64,000 nucleotides of DNA from Pseudoselenomonas ruminantium (GTDB taxonomy: Bacteria > Bacillota > Negativicutes > Selenomonadales > Selenomonadaceae). Location of the stretch: assembly GCA_015058575.1 (NCBI GenBank), contig SVBZ01000003.1:44314-108313 (forward strand), in the 5' to 3' direction. Made by a program: the position numbers and the translations under genes. Positions 34,100 through 43,964 of this stretch are shown piece after piece (positions within the stretch are counted from its first letter, which is position 1; every line of letters begins with the position of its first letter). A model generated the notes under the pieces. That model worked only from the letters and a program-made list of their open reading frames with translations, made no database searches and had not been told where the DNA came from.

Positions 34100-35677
34100 C
34101 TACCATTGGCTATGCATTTCCACCAATGGTTCTGGCATAGCACCAATAATAACATCCTTCAAAACAGCCTGCCATATTCCCTGCCATGAAATCCGCCCCC
34201 CCTGCATATACTGCTGCAAAAAATCCAGCCGCTGCATATGCTGTAAGCGGAACAACGGTGCCGATAAACCACCTGACAACAGGACACGATTCTCCGCCAG
34301 ATAGCTGCGATAACTATTGCCATCGCCAATGGCAAAACCATCCGGCATATGTAAATCGACAATGCGCTCTTCCGCACCTGCCTGCTGCAAGGCCGGATAT
34401 TTCCGGCTATTGGTCAGGACAAAATCCAGATTGGCGTGACATACCAGACTTGTAACCATCGTCTGTATCTTATGTCTTAGCAGCAAATCTCCCGGAAACA
34501 CCCATTGGATAAACTCGCCATCCGCCGATTCCCGCAAATCCTGCCAAAGGATTTCCCCCTGTTCCTGCAAATAAATAATATCCTTTGCTGTCTTATCCGC
34601 CTGCTGTTGCAAAAATCCCAGCAGCCAGCTATCTTCGTCCCCATCGGCCAATGAAAAAACCAACAAATTTACGTAGGGATAATCGTCCTGTAAAACAGTA
34701 GCGAACGAAACTTGAAATGCCTCACGATTTCCCAAATACGGCAAAATAATGGACACCTTACGCCGCCCAGCAAGAACTTTCTCCTCACGATAGTCATTTG
34801 CCAATTGCTCGGCAGCCAATAAGACATTCCGCAAAAGGAAACCACCTTGTTCCGTGCTCTCCGTATACCTAAGGGAAACGTTCTGACAGGCTGGATGTAT
34901 CGTCCCGCCTCGGCTATTTTGCAACGTAGGCCGGATCGTTTTCCCTCCAGATAGCAGTTTATGAAATGTCTGCCGCCAATGATTGGCCAGGTTCGTCTGC
35001 CGCGAGTATTTGGCCACATTGGCCAGCCACCCCACAGCGGCTTTCGACGCCGCCTGTTCGCTGCTGCGCCAGGAGTAATGTGCCAGATGGACGCCATTTA
35101 GCGGCAAAGGTTTCAGCCGCTGCCAGCCATCTGCCCCAGGAAGCAAGGCATGATGGTTCCCCTGGCTCAGACGGAAACCTGTCTTTTCCCAAGCCTCACG
35201 CCCCAAGAGAAGTTTCCCGAGTTCTTCTGGCTGGCTTTCCCGCTGGCTTTCCATTGCCAGGATAAACTGCTGGCCATGATATTCTTCTGTCGTCTGATAA
35301 GTAACCCATGGCAGCTGATAAATATCAGACGGCGTACAAACGGAAAGCAGCGCCTCGCGGCACCAGGCCATATCCTGCCCCCCATCAGGCAGCAGGAATT
35401 CGTCGGCATCAAGCGGCAGAACAAAGTCTCCCCCCGCCGCAAAAGCCTGCTCCATCAGGTCTGTCATGACCTCAGCCTGTGCCTGCTCCGATTCGGAAAA
35501 CTGCTGCACAGTGAGCGGCAAGCCCTCTGCTGCTAATTGCTGCAAGATCTCATAGGTACCATCGGTACTGGCATGGTCTACTATATAAAGTTTATCCGCA
35601 AAACTTGCGGCATGGCGCACAAAGCTTTCGATGATATCCGCTTCGTTGCGTACCATCGAGATTACCGCTATCTGCAT
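34100..35677 (-). CDS. GT2 glycosyltransferase, two-domain
   Basis: About 525 residues from ATG 35677 (in-frame ATGs also at 35686 and 35680). Residues 1-230 form a 'Glyco_tranf_2_4'-type domain: QIAVISMVRNEADIIESFVR, IVDHASTDGTYEIL, PLDADEFLLP with the metal motif, and HLAHYSWRSSEQ. The second half starts KVSIILPYLGNREAFQVSF and looks like a second GT-A fold without an obvious DxD, so it may be non-catalytic. The same pairing is seen in the C-terminal part of the 1001-residue protein at 47428. Probably transfers a hexose within the cluster's glycan. Confidence 0.75.
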   Translation of the reverse strand: MQIAVISMVRNEADIIESFVRHAASFADKLYIVDHASTDGTYEILQQLAAEGLPLTVQQFSESEQAQAEVMTDLMEQAFAAGGDFVLPLDADEFLLPDGGQDMAWCREALLSVCTPSDIYQLPWVTYQTTEEYHGQQFILAMESQRESQPEELGKLLLGREAWEKTGFRLSQGNHHALLPGADGWQRLKPLPLNGVHLAHYSWRSSEQAASKAAVGWLANVAKYSRQTNLANHWRQTFHKLLSGGKTIRPTLQNSRGGTIHPACQNVSLRYTESTEQGGFLLRNVLLAAEQLANDYREEKVLAGRRKVSIILPYLGNREAFQVSFATVLQDDYPYVNLLVFSLADGDEDSWLLGFLQQQADKTAKDIIYLQEQGEILWQDLRESADGEFIQWVFPGDLLLRHKIQTMVTSLVCHANLDFVLTNSRKYPALQQAGAEERIVDLHMPDGFAIGDGNSYRSYLAENRVLLSGGLSAPLFRLQHMQRLDFLQQYMQGGRISWQGIWQAVLKDVIIGAMPEPLVEMHSQW

Positions 35678-35698
35678 CATGATCATCCTTCCCTCAGT

Positions 35699-36925
35699 TT
35701 ATAGATTACGGATCAGTGCTGGTGAACGGAAAAGATGACCGCTGTATTTCTCCGGCAGAAGCAGCCAACCATCCATAAAATCCTGCCCCTCCTGCCAACC
35801 TGCCGCTAAAAGTTCCTGCTTTATTTTCTCATACTGTCCCGAAAACAAGATGTAGAGCCTGCGTCCCGCAGGACTTACGCGCTCATATTGGCACAGGCGT
35901 CCCGCCCAATCCATATCACTGCGCATCGTAAGGTAACGATCCTTCCCACCCAAATTGAAAAGTTCCTGAATCGCTTTCTGTGAGGCTTCATTGGCGCAAA
36001 ATATCCGCTGCCGTTGACTGGCAACGCTGAATACCTGCCGCGCCAGCTCCAGATCGATATCATGTTGCCGCTCCATCTGCGCAAAACAGCGATAGAGGAA
36101 GTCTTCGTCGCACCATGGCGTCTGGGAAAACACCGTATAGAATAGCCGATCATAGACGTCGTCTTCCCGTAAACCAAGACTTCCCGCATCATAATGATAA
36201 ACTGCTGGTACCAACTGCTGGATTTTACGAAACTGCAAAGCTGGCACAAACGCATTATAGGCAATATTCAAATGTTTATAGCCGTTAGCAAAATATGCAT
36301 TGAGGATATCCTGATCGTAAAACACAAATCCTTCGAGCTGTTTTAACCGCTTGATGCCTGCCCGCAGGATATCGCCCTGCGCCAAAAACTTCTCACGGTC
36401 TACAAGCAATACCCCGGAGTTAAAATAATCACGGCCATCCAGCCAGCCTGCTGCCACCATCGGATTATCTGCCGGATCTCCTGCCTCATCATACTCTGCT
36501 ACCGCAGCCAGCGGATATTCCTCCAGGCTCTCCTGCCACAAACCAGCGATATCCATATGAATTACGGTATCGGCATCAAAATAAATAAACCGCGACACTG
36601 CTGGCGGCAATAACCGTGCCGCCAGCAAGCGGTAAAAGGCCGCATAAGTATAACGCGATACCCCAGCCTGAGGTAATTCCTGCCGCAAATAGTCAAGCTC
36701 CGCCGCTGCCAGCACTTCCACATTGTAAAACGAAAGCTGCTGGCCAAAGTGCATGACCGCCTGACGAAACCGCTGCTTTTCTTTTTCCTGCAGCGTCCCA
36801 TCGTGCAATATATGGATATGCAAATCCTTCGCCGCATGCTGCTGGCAAAGCGACCATAGCGACGTTCCCAGGAACTTGCTGTAGGTCCCCTTTTCATCCG
36901 CTATCGCATAGCAAACATCAATCAT
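35699..36925 (-). CDS. GT8 glycosyltransferase
   Basis: About 408 residues from ATG 36925, where AGGAG is correctly spaced; the longer frame to 36973 would overlap the previous gene. VCYAIADEKGTYSKFLGTSL, HIHILHDGTL, SRFIYFDADTVIHMDIAGLW with DxD, YFNSGVLLVDREK and YDQDILNAYFANGYKHL are classical family 8 motifs of LPS glucosyl/galactosyltransferases. The last 50 residues (RRLYILFSGQYEKIKQELLA, then GQDFMDGWLL) resemble the second half of the Rossmann-like module found in the AT-rich region. Retaining transfer of glucose or galactose from UDP-sugar is expected. Confidence 0.85.
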   Translation of the reverse strand: MIDVCYAIADEKGTYSKFLGTSLWSLCQQHAAKDLHIHILHDGTLQEKEKQRFRQAVMHFGQQLSFYNVEVLAAAELDYLRQELPQAGVSRYTYAAFYRLLAARLLPPAVSRFIYFDADTVIHMDIAGLWQESLEEYPLAAVAEYDEAGDPADNPMVAAGWLDGRDYFNSGVLLVDREKFLAQGDILRAGIKRLKQLEGFVFYDQDILNAYFANGYKHLNIAYNAFVPALQFRKIQQLVPAVYHYDAGSLGLREDDVYDRLFYTVFSQTPWCDEDFLYRCFAQMERQHDIDLELARQVFSVASQRQRIFCANEASQKAIQELFNLGGKDRYLTMRSDMDWAGRLCQYERVSPAGRRLYILFSGQYEKIKQELLAAGWQEGQDFMDGWLLLPEKYSGHLFRSPALIRNL

Positions 36926-36939
36926 TGTTCCTATACTCC

Positions 36940-38085
36940 TTATATCTCGCCTTTTATCAAGAAAATATCCCACAGGCGATTGGGGCCAACATCCTTAAAA
37001 GCTACGAGTGAATCAACAGGCCAAATCGCCTCTCTTCCCTCCATATACTCTTGAATCAGGATGTACTTTGTATATCCTGCCTCACGCAGATAGTCCACCA
37101 TAGTCTGCAAAAGCCCCTGTTTATTCCACCAATAGGGATTGAATTCCATGTACAACGGAATAGCCCGCTTCTTCAGGATGTTCATTGCACCGCCCACGAC
37201 AAAGGGCTCAAAACCTTCCGTATCAATCCATATATACTTGATTTTAGCATCATCGAGGCCGCTTTCCTCAAAGTATTCATCCAACGAAATCAACGGCACC
37301 TCTGTGGCCGTGCCACCGCTATTTCGAACCAAGCTCGTTCCACCTGGGTTGTTTTCATCATAGTAGAGTTCCTTATTTTCCCGTCGATCGGATAAACCAT
37401 AGGCCTCAACATAGGCCTCACCTACCAAACCATTCAGCAGCATATTAATCTGCAGCAGCTTATTGTTGCGCTCGTCCGGCTCAAATGCGATTATCTCAAC
37501 GTTCGTATCAATCTTTTTGCGGAAATATATACTCGTCGTGCCAATATTGGCTCCTAAATCGAGGAAATAGCCTGGCGTATCATCGCGAAGTGCATAATAT
37601 TCATGGGCCAGTTTATAAAACAAATGCATTTCATCCGCCGACCAAACCTGCCCATCACGCATCATTGTCGGCATGATTACCTTATCATCCACCGAAGCTA
37701 TAAAAGTAAGCTCTTCGGCCTTACAACTGCAATAATCCTTAGCACTGCATTCATGATACCAAAAAAGCAACCGCCTCATGCCACCAGGATTATCCTTGAG
37801 CAAGAATACCGCTAAATCAAACTTCTCATACCAACTAATCATCTCATAAATGAATACCACTCTATCACTGTGGAAACCAACATTATCCAACAGCTTTACG
37901 ATATTGCTGTCTATGACTCTGCTAGCAATCAACAACAAATCGATATCATCACTAAGTTGAATATTATTCTCACCAGAAGGTATTCGTTGCACCAGTTCTA
38001 CGCGTTCTGCCTGAATATTTTCTTCAAACCACTTTTCCCCGTTGCCGTCCATATCCCATAAGATTATGCGTGCCTTCACTGTCAT
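36940..38085 (-). CDS. FkbM family methyltransferase
   Basis: About 381 residues from ATG 38085; AAGGAG is close, and a GTG at 38079 is better spaced, so the true start is uncertain by a few residues. A Rossmann-like lead (RIILWDMDGNGEKWFEENI, DIDLLLIASRVIDSNIV) recalls the locus module without a GxGxxG loop. The methyltransferase core shows YFLDLGANIGTTSIYFRK, IAFEPDERNNKLLQINM, then IKYIWIDTEGFEPFVVGGA and PLYMEFNPYWW. Predicted SAM-dependent O-methylation of a sugar. It is 11 bases after the DUF5672 gene. Confidence 0.8.
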   Translation of the reverse strand: MTVKARIILWDMDGNGEKWFEENIQAERVELVQRIPSGENNIQLSDDIDLLLIASRVIDSNIVKLLDNVGFHSDRVVFIYEMISWYEKFDLAVFLLKDNPGGMRRLLFWYHECSAKDYCSCKAEELTFIASVDDKVIMPTMMRDGQVWSADEMHLFYKLAHEYYALRDDTPGYFLDLGANIGTTSIYFRKKIDTNVEIIAFEPDERNNKLLQINMLLNGLVGEAYVEAYGLSDRRENKELYYDENNPGGTSLVRNSGGTATEVPLISLDEYFEESGLDDAKIKYIWIDTEGFEPFVVGGAMNILKKRAIPLYMEFNPYWWNKQGLLQTMVDYLREAGYTKYILIQEYMEGREAIWPVDSLVAFKDVGPNRLWDIFLIKGEI

Positions 38086-38096
38086 CAACTCCTTAA

Positions 38097-39266
38097 TTAC
38101 AATCCTGCCCGGCGCTCGGCCTCATGGCCTAACAACAGCATTTCCCGCAAGGCGGTACCGTCGCGATGCTTTTGCTGTGCAGCCAACCGCTTTACCAGCC
38201 GGTCGCCCCACCAGAGCTGAAGTGACGTAAAGTTCCCGGCCGCAATGGTGCGCCTTATGGCCTCCTCAATAGTCTGCTGGAATAAGTCACTGATAATACC
38301 CGCCCGACCGCGACTTCCTTCTGCCATATGCCACAGCTGGAATAAATCATACGTCTGTTGCTGCCAGGTTTTATGCCCTTCATCATACTGCTGCAAATAG
38401 TCAAGCATCAAATCAAGTGCGCCACGGAAGTCCTTCCGCTGCCAGCAGCCATAGACACGCGGCAGATTAGCCTGCTGGTGCACCTGCCATTTCCGCACGA
38501 TATCCCTGCGGCCAAAGTCATTGCTGACAAGCCCTTTTAAAGGATAGCCCTCACGCGCGAGGATACGTTCCCAAAAAACTGCATCCATTTTATTCCAGCC
38601 ATGCGCGCCGAATGGCCGCCAACCAGCCAGCATGCGCGGATAGGCATGCTGGACATTTTCCTGCACCGCAAATTCCAAGGCCGTTTTCACATCCGGCACC
38701 GTAAAATCCAACTGCGGATTTTTCCCGCAATAACCCCAAAACGCATCTTCACAATCGAGAAGTTCCCCGCTCCAAGGGTGATCTTCGGCCTGCAGCCTTT
38801 GCCATACGGGAACCATTGCCCGGCAAGCCGCTACGCGCCGCAAGGAAAACCCACCATTGCCTACCCTCGCACCGATTGCATGCCATAGCGGTGTCAGCCG
38901 CCGCACTGGTGCACCAATATAGTCATAGCCCATTTGACAGAACTCTGCCAAACGGTCAGCAAATACGAACGCATCGAGCTGATAGATCAGCACATATTCA
39001 TAAGCGGCAAAGCGGTCATAAAACTCTGCCGAAAGCATCAAGGCGCTATAGCCGGTAACGCTCTGGAAATAAATATCTGCAAAGGCTTCTTTACCGATTC
39101 CTGTTTCTAATTCTCCATAAGCCAGCTGCAGGGATTCCGGATGGATAAAGTACAGTGGATAATGCCCCAGTACCTTGCGCAACTGCCGCATAGCCACAAT
39201 GTCTGTAAGCGTAAGTTCCGCTTTATAAACCGGAATCACTACTGCTACTAACTTCTTATGACTCAT
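38097..39266 (-). CDS. DUF5672 family putative glycosyltransferase
   Basis: 389 residues from ATG 39266, which overlaps the GT9 stop by ATGA and has AGGAG upstream. VAVVIPVYKAELTLTDIVAM, YQLDAFVFADRLAEF, YDYIGAPVRRL, RVGNGGFSLRRV and PFGAHGWNKMD give the family pattern. Instead of the Rossmann-like module of the AT-rich paralogues it has a helical C-terminal domain of about 120 residues (VYGCWQRKDFRGALDLMLDY onward), related to the middle of the protein at 47428. Probably an inverting sugar transferase; no activity is firmly known for the family. Confidence 0.75.
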   Translation of the reverse strand: MSHKKLVAVVIPVYKAELTLTDIVAMRQLRKVLGHYPLYFIHPESLQLAYGELETGIGKEAFADIYFQSVTGYSALMLSAEFYDRFAAYEYVLIYQLDAFVFADRLAEFCQMGYDYIGAPVRRLTPLWHAIGARVGNGGFSLRRVAACRAMVPVWQRLQAEDHPWSGELLDCEDAFWGYCGKNPQLDFTVPDVKTALEFAVQENVQHAYPRMLAGWRPFGAHGWNKMDAVFWERILAREGYPLKGLVSNDFGRRDIVRKWQVHQQANLPRVYGCWQRKDFRGALDLMLDYLQQYDEGHKTWQQQTYDLFQLWHMAEGSRGRAGIISDLFQQTIEEAIRRTIAAGNFTSLQLWWGDRLVKRLAAQQKHRDGTALREMLLLGHEAERRAGL

Positions 39267-40621
39267 AACACCTGCTCCTGATTGATACATAACAAACTAT
39301 TCTCTCCCCGCTGGCACCGCTCACGCAAGATTTCAAAACCTTGGCGCATAGCTCTTACTTCGACCTGACAAATACAATGTGCCTCATACAAAGAGCAGCA
39401 GCCATGCTCTGAACGCTTTGGCCTGCATTCTGGCAAAGCATTTGCTGGCTGGACGAATACGGCCGGTACCTGCCAAGGATAAAAAACTGCTGACACATCA
39501 TCAGGACCAATCGGAAATTCCGCTGGATAGCAACACGGCATCAGCACGGGCTTATCCAACGCAGCAGCCATATGCATATTCCCCGTATCGTTACCAATAT
39601 AAGCCTCACAGTAATCCATCACCGCAGCGCTCTCACAATAGGTAAGGCAACTCACAAAATTTCTAAGTTTTGTCTCGTCGCCTCCTAAAGCACGATACGC
39701 TGTCAGGAAACGTGACACTTCCTGCTCATCCGCTGCACCACCGCCCAACAATACAAAACGCATTGCCGGATAATCATGCAGCAACCACACCACAAGTTCG
39801 GCATATTTTTCTGGCGGCCAGTGATTAAATGCTCCCTGTCCGCCCATGATTACAGCATAAAGAGGTGTTGCCGCCTGTATCCAGTCAGCCAATACAGCTT
39901 TTGCCTTCTCCAAGTCCGCCGGTTGGCACCAAGTTTCCAGGCTTCTATCGGTTACCCTTGCCCCCCACGCTCCATCCAATACACCTAAATACCGTTCACA
40001 GGCATGACTATTTTCTTTTTGATAGGATATGGGCCGATTGATGAACGGCTCCACCACATCATACGGTATATCACCGTGCCAAAATGTTGACTTTTGTACA
40101 CGACTGATATCATAGGCCACGCGCACCTTGGCTCCACTCAGATACGCAAGCTGCACCGCACTGCCATAATGAGGAAACACAAAGGCCAAATCAAAATGAT
40201 AGGGCAGAAGTTTTGCACAAAATCCCTGATTCCATTCATAAAGCGATAGTAAATCATTCCAATCGCATTGACGCAAATTTGGTATGACCTCATCTACATA
40301 CGGACAGGCCTCAGCCAAGACCAAAGCCCGCGGGAAAAGCACCAGCACGATATGTGCCGATGGATAATGCTGGCGGATAGCCCGCAGACATGGCGACAAA
40401 TTGATGAAATCCCCCACGCCCGCATCATGGATGATCAGGATATTCCGCGGCGATTCTGGCATTGCCGTACGATACCCATGCCGCACAAAATACGGCTCCA
40501 TATACTGGATAAAATCATGCGTATTAAATTCCTTCGTTTGCTTTATCTGTTCTTCATAAACCGCGATTCCCTGCTGTATATCCTCAATCGCCCGCATATC
40601 TATCACCATCCCTGTATTCAA
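39263..40621 (-). CDS. GT9 heptosyltransferase-family glycosyltransferase
   Basis: Up to 452 residues. A TTG at 40621 overlaps the previous stop (TTGA); ATGs at 40609 and 40597 are alternatives, the last with AGGGATGG upstream. NILIIHDAGVGDFINLSPCL, VLVLFPRALVLAEACPYVDE, YAVIMGGQGAFNHWPPEKYA, RFVLLGGGAADEQEV and YIGNDTGNMHMAAALDKPVL are GT9 motifs (ADP-heptose or related donor). A cysteine-rich tail GCCSLYEAHCICQV may bind metal. It neighbours two BAHT genes, so it may extend the O-linked heptose. Confidence 0.8.
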   Translation of the reverse strand: MNTGMVIDMRAIEDIQQGIAVYEEQIKQTKEFNTHDFIQYMEPYFVRHGYRTAMPESPRNILIIHDAGVGDFINLSPCLRAIRQHYPSAHIVLVLFPRALVLAEACPYVDEVIPNLRQCDWNDLLSLYEWNQGFCAKLLPYHFDLAFVFPHYGSAVQLAYLSGAKVRVAYDISRVQKSTFWHGDIPYDVVEPFINRPISYQKENSHACERYLGVLDGAWGARVTDRSLETWCQPADLEKAKAVLADWIQAATPLYAVIMGGQGAFNHWPPEKYAELVVWLLHDYPAMRFVLLGGGAADEQEVSRFLTAYRALGGDETKLRNFVSCLTYCESAAVMDYCEAYIGNDTGNMHMAAALDKPVLMPCCYPAEFPIGPDDVSAVFYPWQVPAVFVQPANALPECRPKRSEHGCCSLYEAHCICQVEVRAMRQGFEILRERCQRGENSLLCINQEQVL

Positions 40622-41766
40622 ACGGTCTCTACATTGCGCTGCTCACAATACGAATGCTGCTCATCATAATAATAGAGTTTCCCCAGCGGTTTTAAGCGTC
40701 GGGCGAGTTTTAAAAGTACCCGCTTGCTGTCCGGAATCGTCCGCACATTGCCCAGTACCAGGATAATATCCTGCCTTGCGGGAATCGCAGCACTGATATT
40801 TTCCCATTGGGACACATAGCGGATAGGAAAATCCTGCACGGCGTTCGCCTTATCCGCAACATTTAGTACCACTCCAGAAAGGTGCAGCTGCGGATATTTG
40901 CGCTTCAAATTGCATAAATCGAGCCCCACACTGCAGCGTACCAGCAGAACATGCTTGGCCGCATCCTCTGGCTGCAGCACTTCCGTAATCCCATGGAATA
41001 CTTTATGATCTGGCGATACCTGCCATTTCTGCATGAATTTTTCTTCGTTCGCCTGTAAAATTTTGGCAAAACGTTCCTGTCTGGCCTTGGCTTGCTCAGG
41101 ATTGAGTGCCTGCTTGAATGAGGCGCTGCCGAAATGATGGATAAACGTATCGGCACACAAAAGCAGCCGGTAGCCAGCCTGACGGATCGTATAGGAATAG
41201 TCATCATCTTCGTAATTCCCAGGCGAATAGCGTTCGTCCATACCACCAATCTTGTCGTAGACCTCGCGTTTCAGCAGGAAGCAAAAACCAACCAATGTTG
41301 GCCAGCTGTACCACTTCTGCGCATCGCTGTGGTTGTAGCCTGCCGCGAACTGCTGCAGCTCCTCTACGGTCTGGTAATCCACCGCAATCGACTGGCCATT
41401 GCTGCAGTTATTGGTTACACAGCTGACGGCCCCGATATCTTTCCCGCTGTAAAGTGCCTGCTGCAGATTATCCAGCCAGTGTGGCGTCACAATCGTATCG
41501 CTATTCAGCAGCAATAAATCATTTCCTGGCGCGGCGGCCTTCATGCCTTGATTGCAGCCAGCCGGAAAACCAACATTTTCCGTATTGGCGATGAGTTTTA
41601 TATCGCGCTGCTCCTTGAGCCATTCCAACGAACCATCCGTAGAAGCATTATCTACCACGATAATCTCATAGCTATTTTTTCTCGTATAAGCGCGAATACT
41701 TTCGATACAAAACTGCGTATACGAAAGCGTATTATAGCTAAGTATTATAATGCTCGTTTTTCTCAT
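40618..41766 (-). CDS. GT2 rhamnosyltransferase-like glycosyltransferase with C-terminal Rossmann-like tail
   Basis: 382 residues from ATG 41766 (GGAG nine bases upstream; a TTG at 41781 is less likely). SIIILSYNTLSYTQFCIESI, IVVDNASTDGSLEWL, NVGFPAGCNQGMKAA, LLLNSDTIVTPHWLDNL and GMDERYSPGNYEDDDYSYTI fit WbbL/RfbF-like family 2 enzymes that often transfer rhamnose or other 6-deoxy sugars. The last about 120 residues (KHVLLVRCSVGLDLCNLKRK ... RLKPLGKLYYYDEQH) look like a small methyltransferase-type alpha/beta domain. Its role is unknown. Confidence 0.8.
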   Translation of the reverse strand: MRKTSIIILSYNTLSYTQFCIESIRAYTRKNSYEIIVVDNASTDGSLEWLKEQRDIKLIANTENVGFPAGCNQGMKAAAPGNDLLLLNSDTIVTPHWLDNLQQALYSGKDIGAVSCVTNNCSNGQSIAVDYQTVEELQQFAAGYNHSDAQKWYSWPTLVGFCFLLKREVYDKIGGMDERYSPGNYEDDDYSYTIRQAGYRLLLCADTFIHHFGSASFKQALNPEQAKARQERFAKILQANEEKFMQKWQVSPDHKVFHGITEVLQPEDAAKHVLLVRCSVGLDLCNLKRKYPQLHLSGVVLNVADKANAVQDFPIRYVSQWENISAAIPARQDIILVLGNVRTIPDSKRVLLKLARRLKPLGKLYYYDEQHSYCEQRNVETV

Positions 41767-41770
41767 AACA

Positions 41771-42970
41771 TTATTCTCCAACCAGCAGGCACCTCTGTAC
41801 CTGCTGCCAAACTTGTTCTGCGGTTATCGCCTTGGAACATTCCATTTCCCGTTCCGTGCCCTGATAATACGGGCAGAAATGATTCTTATCATCAACGCGC
41901 AAGTCATTATGGCAGCCATGACAGACCTGATAGTTGATGACCCGATACGGCGTAAAAAATTCATTTGACGGCAGAGTAAAGCCGCTGATCATCACCACCG
42001 GCGTCCCTGCCGCATAGGCCAGCCAGGAAAGCCCGCTCGACACGCCAATGAAGCAGGCCGCCCCATTGAGCAGTGCCAGGCGTTCATCCAGCGGCCGCCG
42101 TCCCGTATAATCTTCGGCCCCTTCAGGAATCCCCACATGATAACTCCCCTGTCGCAGTTCCCGATCGCCATCGATGCAAAGCACGCGATAGCCTGCCTGT
42201 TTCAGCCGCTTGATGATGATTTCCCAGCCCTGCGGATAATGCCAGCACTTATTGACCCCTGAAGCCTGGGTAGCAATACATACATAAGGCTCTTCTATTA
42301 AGGGATTCCGCCCCGCAGCCGTAAGCTGCAACTTCCTTGGCACAACCGGCAGATGCAACAGAACACCGCCAAGCTGCGTGAGCGGCACCGAGCGTGCATC
42401 CGTTGGCGATAAGATTGGCGCATCTTGGAAAATTCCAAGCACAAAGGCCGCATAAGCATCCTCTGGCAGCTCCTCCACCATAGGAAATTGCGGCCAGCAG
42501 GCGTCAAACAGCGGCGCGAAATTTACCTGCCGCTCACAGACAATCCGGCAGTGATACTTCTCCTGCAAAGCCAAGACATAAGGCATAACCGCTAACATAT
42601 CGCCCAAAGCATTGCCAAGATAAAGATACACGGTTTGCTCCGTTACATCCATGCAATGCGCAAATACCATGCTGCCACTTTGATAGACCTCTACCTGCCA
42701 GGGGATATAGTATTTTTCCATAGAAGCAAGCAACTGATTGCTGACCGCCCCCGCAAAATATACCTGACCGCTTTCGCTGTCGCTTACACGGACAACAAAA
42801 TCCCCTGCTGGCACCTCAAGACGCAGCCCAAAATTAAAATCAATCCTAAGGCCTGGGATGCCAGTCTCCCCCTTGACTTCGCCAGCCTTTTCCATCAATC
42901 TGACCAGCAGTGCTTGATGGTACTCATTCATTTCGTTCTGCGCAGCGCTAAAAAATACGATTGGTTTCAT
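41771..42970 (-). CDS. BAHT-type autotransporter O-heptosyltransferase (TibC/AAH-like)
   Basis: 399 residues, a paralogue of the gene at 32853. N-terminal strand domain GIPGLRIDFNFGLRLEVPAG, then FVVRVSDSESGQVYF. The catalytic domain has YVCIATQASGVNKCWHYPQG and GVSSGLSWLAYAAGTPVVMI. The iron-finger cysteines are CHGCHNDLRVD...CPYYQGTEREMEC. Its ATG overlaps the stop of the upstream GT2 (42967) and it stops four bases before the next start, so these genes are tightly coupled. Predicted cytoplasmic O-heptosylation of a secreted protein. Confidence 0.85.
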   Translation of the reverse strand: MKPIVFFSAAQNEMNEYHQALLVRLMEKAGEVKGETGIPGLRIDFNFGLRLEVPAGDFVVRVSDSESGQVYFAGAVSNQLLASMEKYYIPWQVEVYQSGSMVFAHCMDVTEQTVYLYLGNALGDMLAVMPYVLALQEKYHCRIVCERQVNFAPLFDACWPQFPMVEELPEDAYAAFVLGIFQDAPILSPTDARSVPLTQLGGVLLHLPVVPRKLQLTAAGRNPLIEEPYVCIATQASGVNKCWHYPQGWEIIIKRLKQAGYRVLCIDGDRELRQGSYHVGIPEGAEDYTGRRPLDERLALLNGAACFIGVSSGLSWLAYAAGTPVVMISGFTLPSNEFFTPYRVINYQVCHGCHNDLRVDDKNHFCPYYQGTEREMECSKAITAEQVWQQVQRCLLVGE

Positions 42971-43956
42971 TCTCCATCATCCTCAAGCCTGTCTTGCTGC
43001 ATAACACAATAATCCAGCAGCAGCATCACAAAATCTTGTTGTTCATGGAAATATTCCCGACAGTATGGGGCAATTTCCTGATTGATTTGTTCCAAGGAAT
43101 AGCACTTAGAGACAGGCAGCATATGCCGCTTTAGGAATATGCCGAAAAAATAAGCTTTTATCCGCTGCTTGAGCTCCGGATTCTGCTGGAAAAACTCCAT
43201 CCCTGCCATCCATTGCTCGCAGGCCAATAATGTCTTTATCCCCGACAGCCAGTACTGCTTTATCTTAGACAAATCCTGTCCGCGTGACAACGACTGCTCC
43301 CGCACATGATAGTGATAGTCCGTGGCGGAAATGAACACATAGCGTTTGGCATAATAAAGGCATAAAAAATTAAACAAGCAGTCTTCAAAGTTTGGCATAT
43401 CATCAAAGTGCAGTTGGTATTTTTCGATAAGATCCCGCCGATAAAGCTTGCCCCATGACACAACATTGGTTCGATTTTCCAGCATTGCCTCAATACGCAA
43501 CAAAACATTTTCTGGCATAATCCATACCGAATCTGTCAACCGTACTAAATCATACAAGAAGTATGAACCATCCTTCTGCAAGCGATACACCTGACTACCA
43601 CCTGAAACCACATCTGCATTGTGAAGTATTGCTTGCGCGTATAGTGTCTTCAGATATTCTGGCTCAACGACGTCATCGCCATCCACAAACGTCAAGAAGC
43701 GTCCTGTGGCGGTCTCCATTCCCCGATTGCGTGCTATACCGGCCCCGGAATTCTCTTGCAGCTGCACAAGCCTTATACGGCTGTCAGTCGTCGCCATAGC
43801 CGCGCAGATTTCCCCGCTGCGATCTGTCGACGCATCATCGACAACGATAAGTTCAAAATTCTGCAACGTCTGTGCCAGCAGGCTTTGCAGGCAATCCCGG
43901 ATATATTTTTCGCCATTGTAAACAGGAACTATAACCGATACCATTGGAGCTCTCAT
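42967..43956 (-). CDS. GT2 glycosyltransferase
   Basis: 329 residues from ATG 43956 (GAGGA upstream; a GTG at 43968 overlaps the previous stop and is the alternative). VSVIVPVYNGEKYIRDCLQS, IVVDDASTDRSGEI, GAGIARNRGMETATG, FVDGDDVVEPEYL with the metal motif. The C-terminal helical part (from about residue 200) matches those of the GT2 genes at 46489 and 50427, giving a set of three related enzymes alternating with BAHT and GT9 genes. Confidence 0.85.
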   Translation of the reverse strand: MRAPMVSVIVPVYNGEKYIRDCLQSLLAQTLQNFELIVVDDASTDRSGEICAAMATTDSRIRLVQLQENSGAGIARNRGMETATGRFLTFVDGDDVVEPEYLKTLYAQAILHNADVVSGGSQVYRLQKDGSYFLYDLVRLTDSVWIMPENVLLRIEAMLENRTNVVSWGKLYRRDLIEKYQLHFDDMPNFEDCLFNFLCLYYAKRYVFISATDYHYHVREQSLSRGQDLSKIKQYWLSGIKTLLACEQWMAGMEFFQQNPELKQRIKAYFFGIFLKRHMLPVSKCYSLEQINQEIAPYCREYFHEQQDFVMLLLDYCVMQQDRLEDDGE

Positions 43957-43964
43957 ACTATTCC

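Noticed and set aside
38040..38088. TTG 38088 as start of the FkbM gene
   Set aside because: ATG at 38085 or GTG at 38079 is more usual or better spaced from AAGGAG; the difference is only a few residues.
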